A DNA stretch of 64,000 nt from the NCBI GenBank assembly GCA_033064195.1, contig JARBJD010000040.1:1-64000 (forward strand), read 5' to 3'. This document shows positions 30,051 through 41,071 of the stretch, piece by piece (position 1 is the stretch's first letter; each line of letters opens with the position of its first letter). The DNA comes from Blattamonas nauphoetae (taxonomy: Eukaryota > Preaxostyla > Oxymonadida). The position numbers were made by a program, and so were the translations under genes. The notes beneath the pieces are model-generated. The model was given only the letters and a program-made list of their open reading frames with translations. It had not been told where the DNA came from and did not search any database.

Positions 30051-32018
30051 TTAGAATCCCCATTGGAAGGTGAAGAGACGAGAAGTCTTTGGACTTGTGC
30101 TCCACTTCCAGAAGGAGACCTTCCTTTCCTTGCCCCACTTCAGTTTGAACCATTTCAGCTTTCTGAACTGGACATACCCATAGAAGTCGGCATTGAGGGC
30201 GGTGACCACGTTGTCGGCATAAACACCAATCTTGCACTTCCCACCGTCAACAAAAGCGGTTGGCTTGAGTGTGTCTGACACACCAGCTTGCAGTCTGATT
30301 CCGGCTCGGACGAGAATGATGCTTGCGCGGGCTTCAGCGAAGGCCGAAACAGCTCCTGTTGGTTCGAAGGAAATCTGGGCAGAGATGTTCTGGAGGCACA
30401 CCTCATATGGTGCTTTGGCTCTGAATTCAAGCGATACTCCAACTTGGAAGGTCACTGGGAGGATGATAACCACGATCGTGAACTTGAAGCCGTAGTCCTT
30501 CTTAACGTTGGCAATATCAATAACTTTCTGGAAGCATGGAGCATCCGGGAACTTCTTGCTGAACACAGATTTGCCAAACACTTTGCAATCGATAGCGTTC
30601 TTGAAGGGGGTGTTGTATTGATAACCGTACTCGGCAACCAGATCAAGGGCGGAGATCTTCTTCTTCAAAACATAAATATCGGCGTTTCCGTAGACACCGA
30701 TCACCCAATCGCGGCCGGATTGTTCACCGCACTTTCCACTCGTTCCAACAATGGCCTTGCCGGAAATGTAGAACCCGAAGTTCTTGTTTCCGACATTTGT
30801 GGAGAATTGGTACCCTTTGCAGACGCTCATTGAGCCTGGGCAGGTCACAGCTGACCCACCTCCAGTTGATCCTCCACCTCCTGTCGAGTTGGTGCGTCCA
30901 CCTCCTGTCGAGTTGGTGCGGCCTGAGCCTCCGGTTGAGTTTGTGGATGGTCTTCGGGTTGAGCCAGTGCTTGTTCCACGTCCTGTAGCGGACGAGCTAC
31001 GGCCTGAAGTGCCGGATCTGCTGCTGGCTTGGTTGGATTCTCTTTCGAAGGTCCACAGGTCTTGGTATGCTTGACGAGGGATGCGATCGGCATAGAAGTC
31101 TTCGGTCATCCATTCCACAACTTCGAAGTTGGCGTGGAATGTTTGTGTGATCTCCTCCATCGACAGCGAGATGAAATCTGCTGCGTCGTTTGCCTTTGTA
31201 TCGCGCACATATGTGAACTTGCTTTCAGCTTCAGAATCCATGCTCATGTCTTCGTCATCGCTGGAAGCAATGGTTGAACGAGTAGCAGGTTCAACAAGAC
31301 GGTACGACGACGAGCGGGTTGAGGCACGGACGGCTCCACCTCTGATCACTGTGGTGGCAACAGTGTCGAAATGAATGTCGTGCTCGTCGGCCATTGAGTC
31401 ACGGAAGTTCAGCATATCTTCGTCCGAGTATGATTCGAACACGATCGTTCCATCGATTGTTTCTTCTTGGTCAAGATGGGTGAAATGACGACCAGATTCA
31501 TCAATCGCAATCATATCTGCATTCGATGTCTTCACACCTGTAACATGCGTTTTCAGACCGTTTGCGCAAGCCATCTTGAGTTCGATCATTTCATCTTCGT
31601 CGTCTTTGTGTTTTACCACGTTGAGAATCGATCCGGTCTTCGTCAGAGTGAACACCAGCGGGCGTTGGAAGACTTCTGCAAGTGAGAGATCATCCGGTTC
31701 CTTCACACCTTGCGTTTCGTCAACCTTTGAGCGGGCACCATTTTCGTTGTTGTACATCACTGGGTTCTTCGCTGTCATCTCGAAACGGAATCCGGTAGAG
31801 TCGGTCTGAAGGCACTTGAAGTAGCACTGAGCTGAGAAATCAAATCCTTCATATTTTTTCTCGACAACAGGGCGACGAGATCGTGTGGCAACACCACTAT
31901 TGACTTCGTTTTCAGCATTGATTTTTCCGGTAGAAACAAAGTCATAAATATATACATAACCAGGGTTATATTTCAGGTCCTCGGTCAGAACAATTGCAGA
32001 GATGAGAAAAACGATCAT
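30051..32018 (-). CDS. Secreted protein with vitellogenin-N/LPD_N-like front domain
   Basis: 655 residues. An N-terminal hydrophobic signal (MIVFLISAIVL) is followed by YNPGYVYIYDFVSTGKI and FDFSAQCYFKCLQ, then PLVFTLTKTGSILNVV. This is the beta-barrel layout of the lipoprotein N-terminal domain of vitellogenin, apoB and MTP. Middle residues about 320-395 form a low-complexity Ser/Thr/Gly linker with repeated TNSTGGGR units. The C-terminal 250 residues are cysteine-containing and beta-rich, with VTFQVGVSLEFRA and AVSAFAEARASIILVRAG, suggesting a second amphipathic, perhaps lipid-binding, barrel. The ATG at 32018 is the first in frame and lies right before the signal. Role is unknown: extracellular lipid carriage or surface coat are options. 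The LPD_N assignment is by pattern only. Confidence 0.6.
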   Translation of the reverse strand: MIVFLISAIVLTEDLKYNPGYVYIYDFVSTGKINAENEVNSGVATRSRRPVVEKKYEGFDFSAQCYFKCLQTDSTGFRFEMTAKNPVMYNNENGARSKVDETQGVKEPDDLSLAEVFQRPLVFTLTKTGSILNVVKHKDDEDEMIELKMACANGLKTHVTGVKTSNADMIAIDESGRHFTHLDQEETIDGTIVFESYSDEDMLNFRDSMADEHDIHFDTVATTVIRGGAVRASTRSSSYRLVEPATRSTIASSDDEDMSMDSEAESKFTYVRDTKANDAADFISLSMEEITQTFHANFEVVEWMTEDFYADRIPRQAYQDLWTFERESNQASSRSGTSGRSSSATGRGTSTGSTRRPSTNSTGGSGRTNSTGGGRTNSTGGGGSTGGGSAVTCPGSMSVCKGYQFSTNVGNKNFGFYISGKAIVGTSGKCGEQSGRDWVIGVYGNADIYVLKKKISALDLVAEYGYQYNTPFKNAIDCKVFGKSVFSKKFPDAPCFQKVIDIANVKKDYGFKFTIVVIILPVTFQVGVSLEFRAKAPYEVCLQNISAQISFEPTGAVSAFAEARASIILVRAGIRLQAGVSDTLKPTAFVDGGKCKIGVYADNVVTALNADFYGYVQFRKLKWFKLKWGKERKVSFWKWSTSPKTSRLFTFQWGF

Positions 32019-32561
32019 TGCTTATGACTGAATAAAGGTTTTTGATCGAAATCGGAGTAGTTGTGAGAGACAATCATCACAATTTTTGGGTAAAACACTT
32101 GAAAGATATCCATAAAATGTGTATCTCCAACGTTTTGTCAGATTTGCACAGTTTTCACAATGACTGTGTTCCATTCTTTTTGATCACTGTTTATCCTGTG
32201 TTTCATTGGTCTATTCTTTCTCAACCTGACCAGTTGTGCAGAAAATGATTGGAAAAACAGAATTGATCTTCCAGAAAAACAAAAAAGTCTGAACTCCGCT
32301 TAGAATAAAGATGTAAAATGGATCTGAAGTTAGGTGAAGTATAGATGACATCCAGATGCATCTGAATGTGTCATTCGATAAATAAAGGGGCGTCAGGGTC
32401 AGTTCGACTTGATTCCACAGACAATCAAAAGGAAGCCTGAACACAGCTGGATCAGGAAATGGTTGAAACAAGGACAGTTGAATCTGTCGCACTCCGAAAT
32501 AGTCAAGTCCACTCGAATGATGATCCAGCGGCTCCTCATCATCTCAGACGAGACACCAATT
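32019..32561. other. Intergenic region between two minus-strand genes
   Basis: Covers the promoter side of the secreted-protein gene and the 3' flank of the beta-propeller gene. Coding-looking frames near 32400-32560 continue into other frames of the upstream gene and show no family signature. No RNA gene or repeat was seen. Confidence 0.45.
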
Positions 32562-35500
32562 TCACGTAATACTGTCTGACACTCCATCCTCCGATCCGCT
32601 CTGAACAACTTGGAAGGAGAGAGGCTCTCCGCCGTCCAAAATGTTGGGCCCCTTCCCGCTCGCCCAATCGTCTGCCTCTGTCTCGTTCGCTGTGTCATCC
32701 TTCGCGTCGCTGGACGAACTCTCCGAGTCTCCTCCCCGGCCATCCGCAGAGTTGGCATTTTCGTCTTCCAATTCTTGCTGAGTGAAGGGGATGGTGTCGT
32801 GAGGAACAGCCAAGAGAGCAAGGTACGGGAAGGCGAGGAAGTTGAGAATTGGTGGAGCAAGGTTGTGAGAGAAGAGATAAGAGAACTCACGCACCACCTG
32901 CTTTCTAATTCGGACAGTTGGTCCTCGTTCTGTCGCCTCGATCTGCTTAAAACGCACTCTCATCCGCTTCCACAGCTCAAATGTGAAAGCTTCTCGTGAC
33001 ACGCACATTCCATGAATGAGTGTCGTGGCATGAATGATATTCAATTCGGTGGGGAACGTGAGCTTGAGGGCGTTGCCTGTGATCAGTCCCCTTTCTGATT
33101 GGGAGAGCAGATCGCTGGAGAAGACTCGCCCGGACGAGAGGAAGGTCGGCGGAGGAACGTAACGACGAGCGGTCTTCATGAAGCTCCTCAGCGTTCTTTC
33201 ATCATCGGCCTCGCTGTGACGTCCCTCCAAATACTTCAGCGGAACAGCCGAAATCGTGAAGTTGCGGAAGATCTCCAGCTCAGCCTGATCAAACTCCGAT
33301 TGGAGCAAAGTGGGGAAGTGCCAAGCGTAAGCAAAAGTGAGGCTCCGAGTGACGTCAATGCATTCTGTGGTGAATGCGTCGAGCATCGGGATCTTGTCCG
33401 AGTGGAGTGGGTGGAGGATGGAGGACGAACCTTCCATCCCGATCGTCAGGACAGGGACGAAGGCCGGGAATTGCTGGAAAGTGAAGTGTGGCATCATTCG
33501 GATGCGATGCGGAACAATCATCTCCAAATTGGCAGGCATGGTTCGGTGGAGATGGTTGAGGATGACTGCGGTGAACTCGGTCTTCTTGCTCATGTTCGAG
33601 AGTGAGGTGCGGAAGCTCTTGATCGAGTTCATTCGTAATATTTTGTCGATCGCATCCATTTCAGCGATCTTCGGAGCCTGTTGTGTGTCCACTCGAGACC
33701 AAATGTCGTCGATCCTCGCTGCGAGATTAAAGAAGTGTTTGTACAACTTGGTCTGAATGTTCTGTGCCTCAAAAGAGTTCCCATGCGACACATGGAACAA
33801 GAAATCCTGCGGCTCAGGAAGCTCCCTTCTCGCAACTGTCGTCAGCTGTGCTGGGAAAGAGATGTAGCGACAGTTGAACGTGCTTCCACAGCGCGCACAG
33901 TGTCTGGGGATGACGACGTCCTCTTCGTCTTCCCGAGGCGTGTTGTAAAGCAGCATCAGAATAGTTGATCTGTCGCAGAGAATCCCGACGGTGGTCGCTG
34001 TGATAAGATTGACAGCCTGGACAATCGATGGAAGGTACGACAGAGCGAGGTTCTTCACAGTGAAGCCAGGCGCTGTCCCTATTTTGATGAGTTCAGACGA
34101 TGGGCGTTTCGGTGTCAAGTCGGGGAGGGCACTGTGGGTTGGTAAGAATTGAGAAATGGAGACAGGCGATGCCTTGCTGAGGGGGAGAGGGTCAGAAGGA
34201 ATGTGCTCAGAATATGTGTTGTGCATCAGACGAGTCACACGAAGCGAGTCGTTTGTGCTGCTCGAGTCAGCGTCTTCCTCTTTTGTGAAAGAGCGGCCGT
34301 CCATTATGTCATGCGGGATGGAGGACTGGGTGATGTTCGAATGGAGAAGACAGAATTGAGTGAAACATGGTGTCAATTGGAGTGATGTTGGGAAGCCGTG
34401 CGGAAGAATCATGTCGCAGACGTAAACCGAACACGGGGCTGCCACAAGCGCCATCCGAAAGGTGCGAGGCGTGTAAACAGACCAGTGCACAAGGTGAGAG
34501 AGCGAGGCCTGTCGCTGAGTGTCCGTCGAGTTGTACAGAGGAGTGGTGGATGGGCCGTCGTCGAGGCAGTAAGAGAGGGATTTCCGTTGAAGGTTGGGGA
34601 GGGCTGGAGAAAGCAGCGGGCTCATCGCAAAAGAAGTGACGAAGGCAGGGGCCTCCAGAGTGGCGACGAGATGAGTGAGGACAGGATGGATATTTCGACT
34701 CTGTCGGGTAGAGTGCTTCCACGAGCTCAGCCCCACCCACGACGACGAATACGAATGGATGGAAACGGAAGAGTAGTGAACGGGGAAGACCCTTCGTGGT
34801 TGGCTGTGCTCGTCGAAGAAAGGCTGGCAGCATGAGCAGTGAAACGAATCAGGCAGAGAGTTTGTCATTTCGAAGTCTTTTCCTGATTGGCCGAGAGAGC
34901 CAATGACTTTGTCTACTTCGAACAGGACAGGCGTGGAGAAAGACTGCGAGAAGTTGAAAATGAGAACGTTCGGTCCACTCACCACAACCAGAAAGGAGCC
35001 TTCGCTAACCAGCGTCTGTACGTTCCCCCAAACCCTCAGTCGGCTGATCGGCCACGCGGGGAGGTTGGTGTAGTTGTGAGTGTCGGGGTTGTGGCAAGCT
35101 GCGGTGTCCTGGTTCTGAAAGACCTCCAAGTTGGAGAAGGTGACCATCACGCTGTTGCTGGGAGAGAGGACCTGATCAGTTGGGAGCGCGCTCAGGTGGA
35201 GTCCACCAAAGCGTTCGGAGAAATCAGTCAGTGTCATCCGCGAAATCTCAAACACAAACAAGTCGGTGACATCCAGCTGGCTCGAAAAATTTGGTTTCCA
35301 CTCTCTCCCAGCAACAACAATGAACGTGCGGGTGTACTTTCGCGATGCCTCGTCTGGCGTCAGACCTGCTCCCATCGGAGTCACATCCAACGAGTCCAGA
35401 TCCATGTCATTGAACTCCTCGTTGAAAGTGCTGAACGCGTCATTGTGTGGTGAGTGTGTCCGAACGTGCTGTCTGAGGTTTTGATGTGTGACGAGCTTCT

Positions 35501-38500
35501 CTTCGATGGTTCTCATTTCAGAGAGGGCTGCCGAGGTTGGGATTGTCACGCAGGCCATGTCGTGGAAAGTGTGACTTTCGAGTGTCAGTTCCGTCGGGAT
35601 TGTTGGTTTCAAGTGATGAGTGTCCCACTCATCCCACTCGCTCCTCGGCTGTGTCCCATCTGCGTTCTCCGTGTTGGTGGACGTGGAAGCTGTCGGAGAG
35701 GCGATGCTGTACGTCAAAGTTGAGAGAAGAACTCGACATAGCTGATTCCGCAAGTCGTGGTCGTCGAAGATAAGCAGATTGTATGTGTAGATGTTCAGGT
35801 CGGGGAGGGACGAGAGTGGATCTGACCCATCTTCGATGAAGATCAGCGGGATCGGCGAGGTTGCGTTCTCTGGTGCGTCGGAAAGTGGGACGGGTGTCTT
35901 CGAAAGGTGTTTCAGAGGATTTTGGTTGTGTGAGTCCCACGCTCGCAGAAGCTCGTTTCTTGTGTCGTGTGGAGGATACTGTCCCATCGACACGAACGGC
36001 ACATACTTCACCTTCGATTTCATGTCCAAATTCGTCAGATTCTTCACAGTGAACGTGGACTGAGACGAATACCCGAGCGGAGGCGGTCTGAACGTCGGCC
36101 GAGAGAGAATCGGACGCGGCGAGGGTTCGTGAATCGAGTTGCGGCGTTTGTAGAATTCGGTGGCGAGGTCAGCGAAGGGCACGCCGTACAGATCGAGCTT
36201 TGGAGTGCGAGGATGGAAGCCTGTGCTGTGTTGGATGAGTGTCCAGTGCAGGAACGACGCGGCCTTCGCGTCTTTCGGAAATCGAGGCAGCGGAAGATCA
36301 GCTGGTGGGTCGATCGGTCGCAGAAACGGGAGTTTCCCAATCTTGTCCCTAAGTTTCAGTCGTGGCTCTGTTTTCGAGGCTGTTGGAAGTGATGGTTCAG
36401 ATTTGGTGCGTTGCGGGAGATGTTTGGAGTGGTTGGGGAAGTCGACGAATTTGACGATGGACGGATCCATCTCCCGGCGGATGTAGTCGAGCACGATGTC
36501 GCGAAAAGGAAGGCGCTTGTTGACCTCAGCCTCGACTGACACCTGTTCCGCTGCAGCCATCATCCGATTCTGCTGGCCAAGCCACGTCAGTCGAGTGTTG
36601 ACGTTCCTCGGGCGGATGTTGCTGATTGCCAAATTCATCGGCTGATCTGCTTCCGACGAGCCTGCCTTTTTCTGCAGCTCTCCGAAGATGTTGAGAGGGT
36701 CGCCTTCATCGAGGCATTGAAAGCCGAGCGGTTCGCGAGCAAGCACAGCGATGGCGTGGTAATGCGGGATGTACGTGATTTTGATGGGCGACGAGGTGAA
36801 GATGCGGGAGCGAGTGACGATGGAGTGGTCGGGGTCGATTGTGCCGAAGACGAGAACAGGGTTCGTCAGGTCCACCCACAAGTGGGTTGGGAATTGCGTG
36901 GATTTCTGAGAGGAGAGAGTGGGAGATGAGGAAGAAGAGTAGAGAAGTGAAAAATGGACAAAAGAATCAGAGAGTTCCTCAAATCACCCTCACACACCGT
37001 CGCTTCTTTGTCTTTCGAAGCTGTTAGTCGGACAGGAAGGACGCGATGGAAAGGGCTTGTGTGGAAGATTGGGATGCAGACCATCGCCTGAGACTGCACA
37101 TTCCAGGACCAATACGCGATTGTGTCTGAATACACCAACACTCTGTCCTTGTCACCCTCCACGTGCACAGGAAGATCTCCCACAAAGCACGAGAAGACAC
37201 GCGGAAGGAGTTGGAACGGCGGGACGAGGATGTTGCATGTTTCGGGCGTGTTGGGAGAGAGCGGGGCGATGGAGTGGATGTGGCGATGGAGGATGAAGGT
37301 GAGAGGGAGGACGACCCAGCTGACGGAACCCTGCCGCACTCCAATCATCAACAACGCGGCCGATTCTTCCTCGTCCTCCTTTCGCATTTGGCTTGAGTGT
37401 GTCGACTCACTCGTGCCTGTCACAGACTCAGTGGTGGTTGTGGCGGCGGTTGTCATTGATTCGCCTGTTTCTGATCCAGACATGTCGTCCTTTGCGTCGA
37501 CCATGTTTGCAGCCTGTCGCACTTCTCTCTTGTCGGCTTCTCTTCGATCGCATGTCCGAACAGAGTGATGGAGTGTCGTCAGAATCGCACTTGACGGTTC
37601 GTTTCGGAGATTGATTGAGAAAAAGTGAGTCATTCGCCAGTTTTTGGGAACTTGATTCTGAATGAACTCCTCACTCCCATTCTGCAACTCGATGAACGAA
37701 TAAGGCCCGCTGAACTCCTCATGTCCCGAGTGGACGAGGAGAGGATCTGTTCCATTCTGTGTCTGCTGCACCTTTTGGGCGAGCGGCATGTTCAGATACT
37801 CCTTCCGTTTGGCTGCGATGTGGTTCTCGATTGCGATGGAGTCGGAGAGCGTGTCGAGTCTGAAGAGATGAGCCTTTCCTTCAGGTGTTGTGCCGACGAT
37901 GAGAAAGGTGGAGTTGTGGATGGTGTCAGCCTTCAGCATGGACACGTCGGAGAGGAAGGAGAGGGTTTGGATGAGCGAGAGGACACGCGTTGGGTTGGCT
38001 GGCTTGCCGTCTTGGCTTTTGGGAAGAGCCATTCTCCACAAAAACACAAACACAACATTCGCAGTTGAGAGAGCGATCAGGTCACGAGACGCACAGGCAC
38101 ATCGAATCAGCACCTGAAACCTGTTGTTTACAGCTGATTTTCCGACAAAAGTGGCCGAAGAGATGAGATGTGCAAACCGCGGTGGAAATGTGATGTCTTT
38201 GAAGTTCTCCATGTCTGGGAGTGCGTTGAGAATCGTCGAGATCGGCCGCGCAACTGGAGGAACCCACGTGGCAGCGTGGGTGTAACTCGGAGCGATTTGT
38301 TGGATGACAAACGGGGGAGGCGAGGGTGTCGGTGAAGAAGCGTCGGAGGCAGACGGATTCGCAACGTATTTTTGTGTTGGGATCAGAATCATTTTGGAGG
38401 TTGTGATCTGAACGAGGGCACCTTCAATGGCTGCGAAGAGGATTGTGTGCTCATCGCCAGCGACTCCAAACGCTGCAGCGTCGAGTGGATCGCATGAAGT

Positions 38501-41010
38501 GGCCGACAACTGGTAGAGAAGCGTCCTGAAGGGCGAGCCGGTGACAGTCTCGTTCTGAAATGTTGGCTCGGACGCCAAGTCGTTTGTGTGTCTCGAATCT
38601 TTCACCGAAACTAACAGAAGTTGGTCATTATCGCTGCCTGACGTCAATCCCGTCACAAAAAAGGTTGGCGTTCGGTCAAATCGATACGTCTGGATGAGCG
38701 GGATCGCTTTGTGGCCGATGTTGGAGATGTACAGCGCACCAGACTTCCCCGTACCAACCCCCTTCGCCACTGCATCCTGCTTCGTGGCGACCATGAAAGG
38801 GCGTTCAATGCGTTCGGGTGTGCAGCAGGAGATGGCGTGTGCGGGGACTCGGTGGTTGTGAGTGTCGACTGGCAGGGTGAAGGTGTGTGTGGTGAGGTTG
38901 TAAAGGATTTGGGGGCCGATGCGAGAAGGGATGAGGAGGAGCTGATGGATGGGTTGGAACGAGGGTGGCTGGATTTGGTTTGGATGAAGTGACTGTCGTG
39001 AAAGATGGGCAAGAACAGGGTCGACGGAGAGGTGAATGCGATGTGGGGGAGTCAGAACTGCGGATGACATCCACGAGTGAGGGAGAAACTGGTGACGGAC
39101 GATCCCGTTGTGGATGAGATATATGCTCCGTCCGCCGCCGAAGATCAAACTGTCTTTGACCGAATTGGGGCGCTGTTTGCGTTGGGAGAGATTCTGGGAC
39201 GAGAGCTGATTGTGGGCGGAGGGGGTGTGAAAGAGGGCAAAGAGGGGGAGGTCTGAAAGAGGGAACTGGAAGGTGAACGACAGCGATTGGAGGGTCGGAA
39301 GGATGACAGTGATTCTGTCGAGAGAAAAGATTCCAATGGGGTGCGGGAAGAGTGTGAAAGAAAGAGGGGCTGCTTTGGAAGGATGATGCTGTTGGCCAAG
39401 AAAGGATGACAGAACAATACTTGGCAGCTTCAGTCGGATGTTGTTTTCGATCAAAGAACTCACATTTTGGACGAGAGAGAACAAGTCAGAGGAGGATGGA
39501 TAGGGCGAGACAGAAGACGAGAGGACAGCCTTGTGGACGTGAGCATTTTGACAGTCAACATGGACCATCTGGCGAAGAGTGGCGTTTTTGAGATGTTTGG
39601 TGAACAGCTGCTGTTCATCAATTAAGAGTCTGGACGAGGATGGGCTCAGAGCCACAAATGAATGAGGTAACAACATAACTGTTTGATGGGTGAAGTCGAA
39701 AACAGGACATAAAAGCGCAACAGCAGCAGGGGTATCACATAACACGAGACCCACAGTGCAATTCTGGTTTTCTGTTCCACAAAGATTGAACGTTGGTAAA
39801 TCATAAGATTTCCTGAGATAATCCTGTCCAGGAATTGGAGGAACTGGGGAGAGAGAAGCTGATTTGGGATATTTTGGAAAAGGTGGGGTAACGAGTGTGG
39901 CAGCGAATGAAAAATCTCTGACCCGATTTATGAGTGAATAAATGTGTGGAATGGGGAATTCTTGCGAGATATCATTCCTTTGGATACCAGATTGCGTTGA
40001 ATCAAAGTCTTTCTCAAAAAATACGAATGTTTTGGCGAAACAGGACAGAAGGATTTTTTTGTTTGTCCTCAAGTCAATAGGTTCATCTATGCAATGACCC
40101 TCACCGGAATTCTGCTCAAAAGGGCGTTGGATTTTCCAAATGTCTTCCATCCCGTTTTGAATGTCAATCACATAGCTGTGTCCACTGATTGTTGGAATCA
40201 TCGACATGGCTGTTGAAGGATATTGGGTAAATTCCTCCAAAACATAGGCTGGAGGGCCATCGTAACTAACTCCCACAAAAATGGTTTCGTCAACGACGAT
40301 CACAGCACGAAATGTGACGAGTGGAATGTGTTGAGTGGGAAATACTGACGATTCGAAAGGTCCATCCGGTGAATTGGCCTTGGCTTTTTGATGATGAACA
40401 CTCCCATATTCATGGACAGGAGGGCTTTGTAGCCAAACAGGGGAATCAGGAGAAATTGGGACAACATGAACAGTCCTGCAAAACGACTTACAACGTTATA
40501 AGCAGAGAAAATCAAACTGGAGCAAAGTAAAACCGATTCTGATCTGACTTGGGAATGAGAGGACGGAGCGATTTTGTGAGAGATCCAGAGGCCAAAGGGA
40601 AAAACTGTGTTTTGTGCCACTGGAGGAGTAGCCAATCACCATGGACTGACATGAGGAATAAGCAATCAGTTCTGAGATAAAAGAGCACCGAAAGAGGAAA
40701 TTATGACATTATGAGGATCAAACGTGAGTGATTGAGGAGCAGTTGCTATGGAAGTAGCCTCCTTCCATGTGTTGAATTGGTATTTGATTGTATATCGTTT
40801 AGTTTCCGATGTGTATGTATAGAGAGAGATGTTTGTCGACTGAATAGTAAGGTGGAAAAATAGTGTTAAAAAAGCGGATACTCTTAGACAGATGACTTCT
40901 GGAGCAGTTCGGGACGTAAAGTGACCGACAGCTATTCCAGAGACATAAGAGGGGTGTGAAAGAGCTTCAGAGTAATAAAGATCAGGTTTGAGAGGAATAT
41001 CCTCTCGCAT
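32562..41010 (-). CDS. Giant CPSF-A/DDB1/SF3B3-family beta-propeller protein
   Basis: 2737 residues from six exons, about twice the size of DDB1, SF3B3 or CPSF1. Introns (minus strand) are 40840-40881, 40646-40688, 40476-40533 and 36906-36997, plus none in the long last exon. The N terminus YVSGIAVGHFTSRTAPEVICLR followed by NISLYTYTSE matches the first propeller of the family. FRAVIVVDETIFVGVSYDG, then ILFAAIEGALVQITTSKMIL, mark the later part. After the last intron, VTRSRIFTSSPIKITYIPHY and LFVFEISRMTLTDFSERFGG are the CPSF-A region. The family works as a scaffold in pre-mRNA 3' processing, splicing or CUL4 ubiquitination, and which member this is cannot be settled by eye. It has long inserts between blades. 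The 40840-40881 intron is in frame and stop-free, so it could be retained. Its start is only 61 bp from the divergent CEP164 start. Confidence 0.7.
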
Positions 41011-41071
41011 AAACGAAAAGAGAAAGATGATCAGGCCCAAGAAGTCATTTTGGATTCAATCAATCTTCAGT

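Noticed and set aside
32399-32890. Minus-strand frame overlapping the end of the beta-propeller gene
   Set aside because: It mostly overlaps that gene's last exon in another frame, has Ser/Thr/Arg-rich composition and no recognisable domain.
33099-39591. Plus-strand frames antisense to the beta-propeller gene
   Set aside because: Arg-rich shadow translations of the minus-strand exons.
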